Source: Allolobophora icterica (Eukaryota; Annelida; Clitellata; Crassiclitellata; Lumbricidae). From it: a DNA stretch of 64,000 nt. Below, one piece after another: positions 11,025 through 21,486 of the stretch. The notes beneath the pieces are model-generated. The model did not search any database and had not been told where the DNA came from. It saw only the letters and a program-made list of their open reading frames with translations. Made by a program: the position numbers and the translations under genes. The stretch's first letter is position 1. Each line of letters opens with the position of its first letter. Location: NCBI GenBank assembly GCA_963556255.1, contig OY744608.1, positions 34,774,599-34,838,598 on the forward strand, written 5' to 3'.

Positions 11025-11650
11025 TATAATACAATACAACTCCTTGTGAAGTTCAGACGTGAACACTGAAGCCGGGTAACCTTAAGAGCCACAAGTAGAC
11101 TGGAAGAGGTAAGTTTTCAGTTTAGAGTGAAAGACATTCTCGATAAGAGAATTGTGAACATGAGGATGTAGAGTGTTCCATATGGAGGGACCGGCAACTG
11201 TGAATGAACGCCGGTCAAAGACAAGACGTGTAGCAGGGACAATATACTTTCCAGCAGATGTTGATCAAAGAGAGGAGCCGCCTTTAATAGTGTTGTGGGG
11301 TGTTACCATATAAGAGAAGTAAGATGGCAGATTCTTTGCACACGCTTTGTATATGAGAAGTGCCACCTTTAAGCGGATATGCTCAGACAGGAAGCCAATG
11401 TAGTGAACGGATCAGATGCGACATGTTTCGTTACGCAAGGGACGAGGAGCAGGTTGATTGGACTGGCTTAAGTAGGCTTAACTGACAGGATTTTATATTC
11501 AGCACGTTAAGGTACTTTACGCCAGTGAAGAAATATGATGAGCAATTTCGAGGTGTTCTTGTGGCAGCATGGGTCACAGCATTCTGGATGGATTTGAGGC
11601 AGTCGATTTGGGATGTGTCTTTGTTCAAGAACAGTGAATCTAGTTTAATC
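11025..11650 (-). mobile_element. LINE 3' end, antisense
   Basis: On the minus strand the frame gives FTVAGPSIWNTLHPHVHN followed by KLKTYLF, the classic C-terminal block of CR1/L2-like polyproteins, and further upstream an LHWLP-like region (ACAGGAAGCCAATGTAG at 11,389-11,405). The (ATACA)n-type tail is at 11,025-11,041. It has stops and frameshifts. The same family recurs at 60,470-60,610. Confidence 0.75.
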
Positions 11651-12976
11651 TAGTTTAGAAAGCACTGTGGGGGGTAATGGTGATGCAGCAAACTGTGCAT
11701 AATAGCTAGAAAAGAAATAAAAGTTTAGTATAAGGTGAATTCTACCCAGGTAACGGATGTGCATGACACAAGAGCCAGAAGGATGGCTGATGCGAAGGGA
11801 GAAAGTAAGATTTTATATAGAGAGCAACAAGGCAGGACAAGTGTGAAACCTGGCCTTTGCAACTAATACTGAGCAGTTTCTGTAAACTGTGTAGAAAAGC
11901 TTTATTCAGTGTTATGTATAATAGATGAATGTAGGCTTGCTCTTTGGAATGAGCCTGTCATTCATGCTCCTTTGTGTGAACTGTACTACTATTGTTGTTG
12001 ACTTTCTTAACATCTTTACGGAGTCGTGATGAGTTATATGTTATGTGTTCGGCCTTTGATCGCGTTGAGCTGCCTTTCAAAATGCACACTGTAGCATGAT
12101 ATTAAAATGGTGCTTTTTCAGGTCTCAGATGACTTGGTATGACTAACAGTGTGATTAATGAGTTAGTTAGTGTGATTCTACACCTGGGTAGAGTTATTTG
12201 CAAGCAAATAAGTGTCAAGTATTGAGGGTGAAATAATTTTCCTACATGTCACAGCGTTCAAAAAGAGAAGCCTGTTTACCAGTCTGGAATGCGTCTATGA
12301 GTTGAGGTTGGGTAACCTAGTTTAAATACCGTATGTTCACAGGATCAATTTAGATCTGGATATTGGAGATTACTGTTACAAATTCAGGGTGATAATTGTC
12401 AGGGATTGGAGGTTCAACCCCCTAGTTCTTTTTAGGACCCCCAGTTGTCTTCATTGCACACCCAGAAGGTCGTTTCCAACCCCCTCAGTTGTGCTGTGAT
12501 TATAGGCCTATTGTGCATACATTTTAGCATTTTCTTTCCCAATGCACTTTCTGGGTTACTATTAAAGTAATGCTCTGGTTTATTGTGAGGTTTGTGACCA
12601 TGTGAATTGTATACTAATAAAGTTGGTGGTGTCATCACTTAAAAGAGTTTAAGCTTTCTATTGCATTTTTGAATTTTCTCAGTTTGTATATTATATCTTC
12701 GTTTATTCATAGAAATTCCCATTGACAGAACGCACGCAATGGGGTACAGTTCACTTGGGTTCTGATTATATAGCTAATAACCTTTTTTTAAAACGTCATG
12801 CAAGCCAGAATGTTTGCAAAATACAGATAAAATATTCAACTCTACATGGCTCAAACTCACCAAAGTGTAACTCCATCCCAAGTATTTTTTCTACAATTCT
12901 CACACTGCAAATTTATTATGATTATAGGTCTAGTCAGGTTACTTTTGAATTAAGTTGAATTTATTATTTGTTTTAG
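11651..12976. other. Intron-like interval with one interspersed repeat
   Basis: At 12,395-12,540 lies a repeat beginning GTCAGGGATTGGAGGTTCAA. Its first 50 bp recur at 27,232-27,285 and the rest, inverted, at 3,648-3,755. Nothing else is recognisable. Confidence 0.45.
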
Positions 12977-13111
12977 GATTGGTATGGACACAAATCAAAC
13001 AGAATAGAAGACATTGGAAGACCAATTCCTCTGGACAGAACCTCACTGCCCTCAGAAGTTGGAGAAAACGAAAATACAGTGGATGTTAAATCCATATCTG
13101 AACATATTTTG
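12977..13111 (+). CDS. Gene 1, internal exon (45 codons)
   Basis: The acceptor TTTGTTTTAG precedes GAT-TGG-TAT-GGA and the donor is TTTTG|GTAATT. The exon is exactly 135 bp; only one frame is open (both others have stops), reading DWYGHKSNRIEDIGRP...SISEHIL. It enters and leaves in phase 0. The composition fits the rest of gene 1: polar, with no domain I recognise. The intron to the next exon holds a SINE and three MITEs. Confidence 0.6.
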
Positions 13112-13189
13112 GTAATTTAATATCAGCCCTCTTGGTCAGCTTTCCTTAAAATTTATATATATTTATTTTTATGAGTTCTCAGCCCAAAG

Positions 13190-13382
13190 GCAGGTCCAAT
13201 ATGGCTTTATACCGCCCAGGGATTAGATGAACGCGTTGGTTTCCCGTTGCCTTCCTCACAGACAACTGTGGGTAAGCAAGTTGTAGAAGGTCGCTATGCA
13301 GTGAATTGAGGTAGATTCGAACCTGCGATCCTCTGGTCACAAGGCACAGAACATATACTGCTACACCACCACATCCCTCTTA
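13190..13382 (-). mobile_element. tRNA-derived SINE, antisense
   Basis: On the minus strand the element starts with TGGTGTAGCAG (A box) and has GGTTCGAATCT (B box), an RNA polymerase III promoter from a tRNA. A SINE body follows (GTTTGTCTGTGAGGAAGGC-like). The low-coordinate end is probably near 13,170. Confidence 0.75.
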
Positions 13383-13794
13383 TTTATACATATATACACA
13401 CACATATATATATCATAATCATAATTATGCCTATGTACCAGGTTTCTTCAGCACCTAGAACGCTAATTCACAGGAACTAGTTTATTCACAGGTGCTCAGT
13501 TCATTAAAAATCTGTGAGGCAGATAGTCAGGTTCAGTGTTCAGATCCAAAGATCCATATTCTACACAAGATTTTGTATGGCACACAAGCTACACATTTAC
13601 AGGCACTGGCAAAGTGCAAATTCAGCAACTGGCATAGAGGTTAAGTATACAGATTACACCACAGATTTTGTATTTGAATTTCTTTACGATTAATATATCT
13701 TGATGGTTTGCGCAAATATAGGCTGCATTAGATTTGTGATTATCCACAATCTACCAGTGCATGTACATATACATCTATCGGTTTCTGTCTTTGT

Positions 13795-13798
<4 letters not shown>

Positions 13799-13859
<61 letters not shown>
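13799..13859. repeat. (TA)n microsatellite
   Basis: About 30 TA units. Alternating Tyr/Ile frames here are artefacts. Confidence 0.97.
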
Positions 13860-13863
<4 letters not shown>

Positions 13864-14115
13864 GCATGTGTGTACATATAGTGTATATATGTGTATATTA
13901 TGTATTACAACAAGAACTGAATATCTATAGGCTGACTGTACCTAGTACCCATACCAATGAGTAACTGTTAGTAAACATAAGGCCATATTCTCTTTCTGCT
14001 ATTGATAGTCACTGATATCTCCACAAAGGTGAACAATGTTGCCAGTAAGATAATAAAACTTGTTAAATTTAATTCACTCTTTTGCATTCCACATATCTTA
14101 TTCTGTCTTGCTCTA

Positions 14116-14200
14116 ATCCATTCTGTTTCTGACTGAAAAACTTCCCATTCATAGTCAGCTATGAATGGGAAGTATTTAGTTTGGTCAGAATGGATAAGAA
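14116..14200. repeat. Fold-back (hairpin) sequence
   Basis: ACTTCCCATTCATAG-TCAG-CTATGAATGGGAAGT is a perfect 15-bp stem with a 4-base loop (14,140-14,173). The flanks continue imperfectly to CCATTCTG on the left and CAGAATGG on the right, so the whole 85 bp can fold. Likely a small MITE; a transcribed RNA hairpin is possible, as it lies in a gene 1 intron. Confidence 0.75.
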
Positions 14201-14764
14201 TATCTGAATGTGGCATAAAACTGAACGGCAGACACTGATTTTAACACCAAGTTTACATTTCTTGCCCTGTTTGTTGCCCTATTAGCATTTCTTTGTAATG
14301 TAGAAATAATAGTACACAGTTGGGTATTACCTTCTCCTGTGACTAAAAGAACTAAAATTTTCACACACTGTGATATTTTGCAACAGAAATAGTATTTGCA
14401 ATTATAAATCTTTTATAAGGAATCGAGTTACTTTTCACACGAGTTACATTTCACACATAAAAACTTTGCCACTGCCTGACACAGTAATGCCAGTCCAAAC
14501 CTGGATACAGAGGAGGTGACAATAATCACCTTTGTTACGACACAGCATCATTAAATACCAAACAAACAAACATTCACACATAAGACCAAGATTCCTGAAT
14601 TATTAAATAACTATTACTTCTGTTGATTTGAGTGGTTTATATACACAGAAATGGACAGAGAGCTTTGATTTCTTGGAAAACAAGATACGTATCAGAATGT
14701 AAAAGCAATGGTTTCTTTTTATGGGTAGTCCACTTATGAAGTGCATCACAGAGGTCTGTTAGTG

Positions 14765-15125
14765 CAGTGGTTCTTAAACTTTTTAAAGCGGGGGAACGGC
14801 AAAATCTTACGTTGCTTTTCGTGGACCACTAATGGCAAGTGCAGGATCGCAATCTTGGGATAACCTGGGGATACGCACATAAAGTATGGGGGATTCATGG
14901 GTTTTGCTGCCAGAGTTGCTAAACCAAACTAAATCGCATTTTACAATTTACGTTATCATGATGTGATTAACAGTTTCACATTATTTCTTAAATATTTTTC
15001 ATATGTTACTGATGTTTTATCCAAAAGTTGAAAAAAAATGAATTTTTAAGGACTATTTCATGGACCGGCGACCAGAGCTCCGCGGACCGGCGCCGGTCCA
15101 CGGACCACCACTTTAAGAACCACTG
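14765..15125. mobile_element. 361-bp hAT-like MITE
   Basis: Begins CAGTGGTTCTTAAACTTTTT and ends CTTTAAGAACCACTG. Perfect 8-bp target duplications TGTTAGTG lie at 14,757-14,764 and 15,126-15,133. The right end holds repeated GGACCGGCG units. Non-autonomous; it sits in a gene 1 intron. Confidence 0.93.
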
Positions 15126-15133
15126 TGTTAGTG

Positions 15134-15771
15134 CACTTGGTCTGTAATCACACGGATAGGGGGAGGCTCGTACCTGCCGAGAATCCTCCATGTAAGTACC
15201 CTGTGCAAGAAGTTTTCATGCACATGCCTGTGTAACCATCACTAGAATTTGGTACCGGTCTAGCAGGGAAATAAATCTCAAGTCCTTCAATGCAGTGGAC
15301 ACGTGGTTGGGACCTTGGTTGGGATTTACTCTTTGCTGGCTCAAGGAGTCAGAAATGAGTACCCTCCTACCTTCCACTATGGGACAAGGGAGCTTTGCTT
15401 TCTTTATTAACTTCATCTGAAGATTTAATTTTACTGAATAAAGCATGTTGAGAGTAGTAATGAATAATTGCTGTAAATTTGGTTGTTTAATTATTAATAA
15501 TAAATTAATAAAGTTTTTAGTTAGTGAGGTACTTTTGTAGGTTAATATTATTCCAAACAAAGTTCCAAGTGAAGCAGAAAGTAACACAGAAGCACCTGCA
15601 ATACGCTCATCTAATATCCTTTTTGCTTATTCGAATGCATCATCTAATACTTGTATAATATTCTAATCACCACTTTAGTTAACAGCTTCTTAGTTTTATC
15701 AATTCTTTAAGAAATGGCTGATAACTGCGGATACTAATGTGTCTAGAATGCTTGCAGGCAAACTGTCTGGT
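15134..15771. other. Intron, no recognised feature
   Basis: AT-rich. A minus-strand frame of about 120 codons (15,216-15,587) has no recognisable motif and LINE-like fragments (RRVLISDSLSQQ); I do not consider it a gene. Confidence 0.35.
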
Positions 15772-15779
15772 GTCCAGAC

Positions 15780-16166
15780 CAGTGGTGTAGTCCTAAAAAA
15801 TGAAGTGGGGGAACGCCTGGAAATTGAAGTAGCAACTGTAGCAAAAAGTGCAATCTTGCAAGAATTTTGCATAGTGTGAGCGCTGCTATTTTTGAAACTG
15901 TTGAAGGTAAAAAAATAACAAAAAAATTAATAAATGTAATTATGTAAATTTATACATAGGAATTTGTTATTTGTAACATATTGTATTCAAGTATTCAAAC
16001 AGTTTCCATACCTGTACAGATAGTACAGGCTTAATGTGAGTCTTGAAGTCTTCTTTGTTCATTTATTTCAGCAGAAATGCTGCAAAATAGTGAGGGATCG
16101 CGTTCCCTCCCTGGAAAAAAGTGCGGGAACGGCGTTCCCCCGCGTTCCCGCCCCACTACACTACTG
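15780..16166. mobile_element. 387-bp hAT-like MITE
   Basis: Starts CAGTGGTGTAGTCC and ends GGGGCGGGAACGC-complement CCACTACACTACTG. Perfect 8-bp duplications GTCCAGAC lie at 15,772-15,779 and 16,167-16,174. Internal GGGGGAACG motifs are inverted at the two ends. Confidence 0.93.
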
Positions 16167-16174
16167 GTCCAGAC

Positions 16175-17046
16175 ACAATCACTGTCAATAGCCAGTAGTG
16201 TCTTAATAATTTCAAGAGGTCACCACGTTACTACTGTGCTTCTGAGAGGCACACACAAGGCGCTGTATTAAGTGTGTTGATAAAAGATAAAACGCAGTAC
16301 AGTTTAGCAACTCTAGTTACAGGTCACAGTGATTAACATGGACATTAACTCTCTATATTAGGCACTCGACATCTGGCCAAATTGATATCTGCAAATCGAG
16401 TGAGAGGGGGACAGCCAATGAGGTCAGAGGATGACATATTATAGGCTGATAAGGAGATTAAAGTCTATAAAGTGACAAAGAGGTGACAGCTTCTAAACAG
16501 TTATAAGGAAGTTACATATGTGGTGGCAGGGACATTGTCCATGGGGTAACAGAGACAGCCTATGGGGTAAGAGGGAAACGACTGGACATGGAGGCATCCT
16601 CTGGAGATGGTCTGTAGAGTGACTGAGATATGTTGTATGCTGTGAGGAGGTAACTGTCTATGGGTGATGAGAATGCAGTTTTAGAGTAATAAGGAAATTA
16701 CCTACAGGATGACAGCATTTCGATATAAGGAGCCACAGAGATAGTGCTGTTTTGAGAGGTAGTCTCTAAGAAAACAGCCCCTGCAGTGAGTAAAAAACCT
16801 ACAAAGTGGCATGGATAAACTGTTGCTACACTGTCCAACATCAGCATGAAGCCAAAGGGTGGATGATGTGAAAATTGCACTCATTGTAACTTCATGCTAC
16901 TGTGCGACAGGATAAGACAGCCTTTGGGAAACTCTTTAATAGGAGACAGGGAAACAGTATGTGGAATGCCATCAAATAAGTTCTTTAACGACGAGCTGCA
17001 TTGGTCTCCCATTCACTTTTAGTACATTCTTGACATTAAAGTGTTG
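16175..17046. other. Intron with degenerate GACAG/GGTAAC repeats
   Basis: From about 16,380 to 16,960 short motifs such as GATGACA, GAGGTGACAG, TATGGGGTAACAGAGACAGCC recur about every 40-50 bp, like a strongly decayed tandem repeat. No gene. Confidence 0.4.
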
Positions 17047-17054
17047 ATATAGTG

Positions 17055-17582
17055 CAGTGGTTCTCAACCTGTGGGTCGCGACCCCCGCGGGGGTCGCCTT
17101 AGCAACTTGCCAGGGGTCGCCTGGAACCTTCAGAAATTTGGATTGGGAAACTCCATCATTTTTCTAGTTATAGTTGATAAAATATTATTGGCCTTCTGTA
17201 GCTTTGTTTTCTTCCTAAATCTGAAGTAATGTTTGCACTTTAAATTTAACAGCTGCCATTGAAATTTGTAACTCTTACAAATTGTACAGTCATGTAGTGC
17301 AATACCCAATAAATATTAAACTTCAAGTAAGCATTTCATTTACTAAATTTTACTTTTAGATTTTTCTTAATTATTACCACCAAAAATTACAAATTGTTTT
17401 TGTTGATTAATGATTTAATATTATGCTATTATGCGTGATGCGAATGGATTATCAAATGGTGAGAAGTGAAATGCATCATACTGGTAGCAAAAATGCGGTG
17501 AAGGGGAATAACCTAATGCATTTTATTGTTGGGGTCGCCACAACTTAGGAAATATTATCAAGGGGTCGCAAGAGAACCGCTG
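17055..17582. mobile_element. 528-bp hAT-like MITE
   Basis: Left end CAGTGGTTCTCAACCTGTGG with GGGTCGCGACCCCC just inside; right end GGGGTCGCAAGAGAACCGCTG. Flanks ATATAGTG (17,047-17,054) and ATATAGCC (17,583-17,590) match at 6 of 8 positions, as for an older insertion. The end sequence is the widespread CAGTGGTTCTCAAC hAT type. Confidence 0.87.
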
Positions 17583-17842
17583 ATATAGCCGATAAGCGAG
17601 CAGCTATGGGTTATACACCATGTAAAATCAGCTTAATGATGGCCTATTGTGGGACACAGGCATTGAATGATCGAAGTGAGAAACAGTAAGATTGCTCTTA
17701 GAACATCAAGCAGCATAAAACAGCATAAAGAACTGGGAACAAGCATGCGTTAGGAAAGAGAAAGGCAGCAGACAATAAACTTTTGAACGTTATTCTGTCT
17801 TAACACTGATAATAACATCCTGCATTACAAGAAAGAAGTCAG

Positions 17843-17986
17843 CATGAAGAAACCAATGTTTTGGCCGATGGCAACAAGAACTATGAGCTGGCTGACCTCC
17901 TCTTGTCCTCAAAGGAATTGCCAAGTTGGGCCATGAGACAGACAGCTGCAGTGCCACCCAACACCCACAGAATTGCAGAATGTCAG
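17843..17986 (+). CDS. Gene 1, internal exon (about 48 codons)
   Basis: An open frame reads HEETNVLADGNKNYELADLL...PPNTHRIAECQ and ends at a strong donor, TGTCAG|GTGAGA. It exits in phase 0 and joins in frame to 19,455. The start is uncertain: an AG at 17,842 gives the phase 0 entry needed after exon 13,111, but its pyrimidine tract is poor. The better-looking AG at 17,831 would need phase 1 and hence an unseen exon. Similar polar, disordered composition to its neighbours. Confidence 0.55.
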
Positions 17987-18094
17987 GTGAGATAAACAGC
18001 AATGAAAACTGGTTTTAATAACTAAAATCATTGTTAAAACACTAGCTGTAAGTATCAATACAGTATGGCATTAGCTGCTGATGAATCACCATAC

Positions 18095-18830
18095 TCTTTG
18101 TACTTCAATACTTAATCTTCATTGGCTTCCCCTTACTGCTCGGTTTCAGCTTAAGGTTCTCACTTTAGTCCTTCAGTCTAATAAAGGCTTAGCACCCAAG
18201 AACCTCTGTGACCTCGTTCGTCTGCCAGTTTCAGCTACTTCTCTCCGTCCATTACGATCGCTTAATTGCCATGATCTCTTTGTGCCACGAGCCAGGACCA
18301 CTATGGCCAAACTTGAGCCTTTTCTTGCATTGGTCCTGCTCTATGGAATCAACTCCCTCCATTGACAGGTGCCTCTTTATTAGCTGTTGGCCCAAGTGCC
18401 TCGTTCCGCTGTCTTAAAACCACTTTCTATTCACCAGTCTTGTTGTCCTCGAGACCAAGGTCTTGGTCTCGAGTGCACTCGAGTTCGTTTTTAAAAGTCT
18501 TGGTCTTGAGGTTCAAGGTCTTGGTCTTGGTCTCGAGGTTCAAGGTCTTGGTCTTGGTCTTGAGGTTCAAAGTCTTGGTCTTGGTCTCGCAAGACCAAGA
18601 CCAAGACCGGCTGTCAATATGAACAGTCATTTAACAAAACTCAAGAATTCTGTATCAAGCCTGCTTGCATCATACGACCAATATCTATGGATGGATACAA
18701 GTCATGTTGGTCAGGAAAACCCATTGGCAGCAGTAACAGTTATTCTGTATCAGACGGTAGGCCCATGATAAACCATGGGAAGATTTCAAAAGGACTCATT
18801 CTGTACATTTACATCCAGTGCTTGAAAAGC

Positions 18831-18883
<53 letters not shown>

Positions 18884-19425
18884 AGCGACTTCAGCACCTG
18901 TAGAACGTATTTTTTCCACATGGCGGAATTTTTACGTATGAGGCCCCACAAGGCACGTGTTGGTCAGAAAATTCTGAGCGAATTGGTTTTTATAAAATAC
19001 AAAAGGCATTTGGAATAATAGTTTGCATGAAGGACTTTTGACTACAAATTCGGATTTCTCTGCAGTTAGCATTTAAAGTTAATTTGCTTGAATAAAATAA
19101 AAGACTCATGTTTTCATTAAAATAGCGAATATTCCGACTTGACAATTTTCGAAGTATTGACCTGATTGCGATTTTTTGGGTCTTGGTCTTGGTCTTGAGG
19201 CTCAAGGTCTTGGTCTTGGTCTTGAGGTTCAAAGTCTTGGTCTTGGTCTTGGTCTTGGGGTTCAAGGTCTTGGTCTTGTTCTTGAGGTTCAAGGTCTTGG
19301 TCTTGGTCTTGAGGTTTAAGGTCTTGACAACAAGACTGCTATTCACTGGGTCTTTCGCACTGGGAGCGCCTCTGAATCAGATCAGTGAGATCACTGAAAC
19401 TCAATTAGTTTTCTAGGTTGTTTTG
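18095..19425 (+). mobile_element. LINE 3' end, split by an hAT-like element
   Basis: The frame from 18,105 gives LHWLPLTARFQLKVLTL, LAPKNLCDLV and DLFVPRARTTM, then a degraded WNSLP-like block, all standard for the C-terminus of a CR1/L2-like polyprotein. The 904-bp element at 18,435-19,338 interrupts it. On the far side the LINE resumes with TCTTTCGCACTGGGAGCGCC, a tail also seen at 32,553. Sense orientation in the intron before exon 19,455. Confidence 0.75.
18435..19338 (+). mobile_element. 904-bp hAT-like element with GTCTTG repeats
   Basis: Perfect 13-bp terminal inverted repeats CAGTCTTGTTGTC / GACAACAAGACTG and perfect 8-bp target duplications CTATTCAC (18,427-18,434 and 19,339-19,346). 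Both subterminal regions are tandem arrays of GGTCTTGGTCTTGAGGTTCAA variants; the centre has a (GT)n run. No transposase. The partial copy at 187-924 shares the centre and right end. Confidence 0.93.
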
Positions 19426-19454
19426 ATTTGTACAGTACTTCATTTCTGCGACAG

Positions 19455-20403
19455 GGTTGCATGAAAGAACATGGAGCACCACATACTTGTGACATGAAGG
19501 AAGACGTTCCTTCGAGATTTTCTGATATGCCGTCCGGTGCCTATCCAGCTTCATCGAACCGGCATTCAATGATGCCACCAATGATCATGAACCCATATGC
19601 ACCAGCTTGGTCCGAGGGTCATCAGATGTACCCTCCGTCGTGGAGGCATCCACCTTTGCCACCCTGGAGACAAGACCAGAATTCATACCATGGTCATCAC
19701 GGCTATGAGAAACATTACTACGACGAATGTGAGGACGAGTACATTAGGCACTATCCACTGGAAGCCTGTGGAAGACACTGCAATCATGAGGCCCCCAGAG
19801 GCCCCCAGGAGGCCCCCAGAGGCCACCAGCCTCACGATGCTTATATACCCCACGTTAATCACGGCCACAGTTATGGTGCTATGCATGATCCTTCATTTTT
19901 AAGGTCTAGACATATGGAGGAATACCCGCCACCACCACCACCCCATTTCCATCAGTACTCGGCCAGGAAGTATCCATACGTTCCTATGTCTGGCCAAGCA
20001 CCTACTGGCAGTGAGTGGCAAAGCAGAAGCCTACAAAACTGCTCCAAGTATGAAACACCGCAGGTTTGTACTGACAATTTTGTTGATAGAATAAATTCAA
20101 GAGGAGACTGGTCTCAATCTGAAGTGGAGCAGTCAACACTGACCCATGATGCCAACCCTTACTCTGATGTATCAAGTCTTTCACTGTCCCCTATGTCTAC
20201 TACCAAACACCAATCAGACAGCCAGATTGCTAAACTGGAAAATTACGAATCACCGTTCCAAACCCATTCTCAGGCTGGTGACTTCAACGCAAAAGCCACT
20301 CCCATTTCTGAGACTAAGACATCACGCGAACAACTAGAAGTTGTGTCATCAATGGAAAGCAAGATTAACTACACTGAGAAAAACAGACCAGCGCCTCCTG
20401 CAG
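19455..20403 (+). CDS. Gene 1, exon with His/Pro/Tyr/Met-rich region
   Basis: Begins after TTTCTGCGACAG and reads GCMKEHGAPHTCDMKEDVPS, then a region rich in His, Pro, Tyr, Met and Trp (YPPSWRHPPLPPWRQ; a PPPPPPHFHQY run near 19,930). A more ordinary Ser/Thr-rich end reads TEKNRPAPPA. An imperfect EAPRGPQ repeat is at about 19,788-19,830. The exon ends CCTGCAG|GTTTGT in phase 1. An upstream AG at 19,435 is an alternative start but would be out of phase with 17,986. About 316 codons. The composition suggests a disordered, perhaps phase-separating or protein-binding segment; no domain recognised. Confidence 0.8.
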
Positions 20404-20550
20404 GTTTGTTGAAGTTTAATATATTATCTACAAATGCAAATCTATTACACATTCAAGCTACTGTAACTCTGAAGTGCAAAAGAAAATGTTAAAAATTAGA
20501 TGTCGTTCATGTACAAGATATTGCAAATTTGTGTATACAATTGTTTAGAC

Positions 20551-20859
20551 CAGTGCTTCTCTAAAGTAGTGGTCCACGGACCGGTGCCGGTTCGCGAGCC
20601 CTCAGTTGCTGGTCCGCAAAGTGATTCAAGAAACTGGACACAAACAGACGACAGATGTTTTCTCGATTGCTTTACAGTTAGAACTGTAGTTAAATTATTT
20701 GTCATATTTTCCTAACAATATCTGCTCCCTCAAATGTAACTACATAATGTTGTACTAAATTCCAAGATTGTTTTACATTCTCATTTCTTAAATCTTATAA
20801 TTAATACAATGAAATAAATTCCTGCCAGTTCGTCACAATGAAAAGTTTGGGAAGTGCTG
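20551..20859. mobile_element. 309-bp hAT-like MITE
   Basis: Starts CAGTGCTTCTCTAAAGTAGTGG and ends AAAGTTTGGGAAGTGCTG. Perfect 8-bp duplications GTTTAGAC lie at 20,543-20,550 and 20,860-20,867. The left end carries GGTCCACGGACCGGTGCCGG, similar to the right end of 14,765-15,125. Confidence 0.93.
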
Positions 20860-20888
20860 GTTTAGACCTTATAAGAATGTAGTCATTT

Positions 20889-21137
20889 GTGGGGCGTGGT
20901 GGCCCAGTGGTAAGTTCGGCGCCTTGTGACTGGAGGGTTGCAGGTTCGAATCCCACTCTAGCCGCTGCGCACGGACCTTGGGCAAGTCCTTCACTCGCAA
21001 TTGCTCGTGGCACTTCGGCATGAAAATTCCGGCACAGTATCAAATTCTGTAGTCGGGAGCACCTCTGAGTAGTAGTTGACTTCGAGAGGCGCTATAGAAA
21101 TATCCAGAATAAATAAATAAATAAATAAATAAATAAA
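20889..21137 (+). mobile_element. tRNA-derived SINE with (AAAT)n tail
   Basis: A box TGGCCCAGTGG and B box GGTTCGAATCC stand about 40 bp apart as in a tRNA. They are followed by a conserved-looking body, then a tail GAGAGGCGCTATAGAAAT and (AAAT)n. The tail matches the LINE 3' ends at 22,833 and 32,590, which suggests it borrows that LINE's machinery. A minus-strand frame here (VGFEPATLQSQGAEL...) is the well-known SINE artefact. Confidence 0.88.
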
Positions 21138-21486
21138 TTTACTGGTAATAGGGAAACTGCTAATTCTTGTGATTTTATGCATCAATAAAACATTATGTAG
21201 GTTCTACATAGCTGTATCACCAGAATTTGTCTGGCAATATTAATTTAATAATTGATTTTGTTTCATTTTAACTACTTGCTCTGCACAAAAAGGCAGTAAA
21301 TATGAATACTGATGAATAAGCTAGCGCCCTGCACTTAATTAGCGTTCAAGTAGCACTTTAGAAAACTGGAGTTTACGATTACGAACCTCAGACAAACGTC
21401 GTCATTTTAATCCAGTCTGTAAGTTGATCTAAGATAAGAAATTTGATGATACCGCTGTTAAAGTGCACCTTGCATAATCAATCGAG

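Noticed and set aside
20900..20975. A genuine tRNA gene
   Set aside because: A and B boxes are present, but the sequence does not fold as a full cloverleaf with an acceptor stem and continues into a SINE body and tail.
20801..21043. Minus-strand frame with VGFEPATLQSQGAELTTGP
   Set aside because: A known artefact of translating a tRNA-derived SINE; the A and B boxes on the plus strand explain it.
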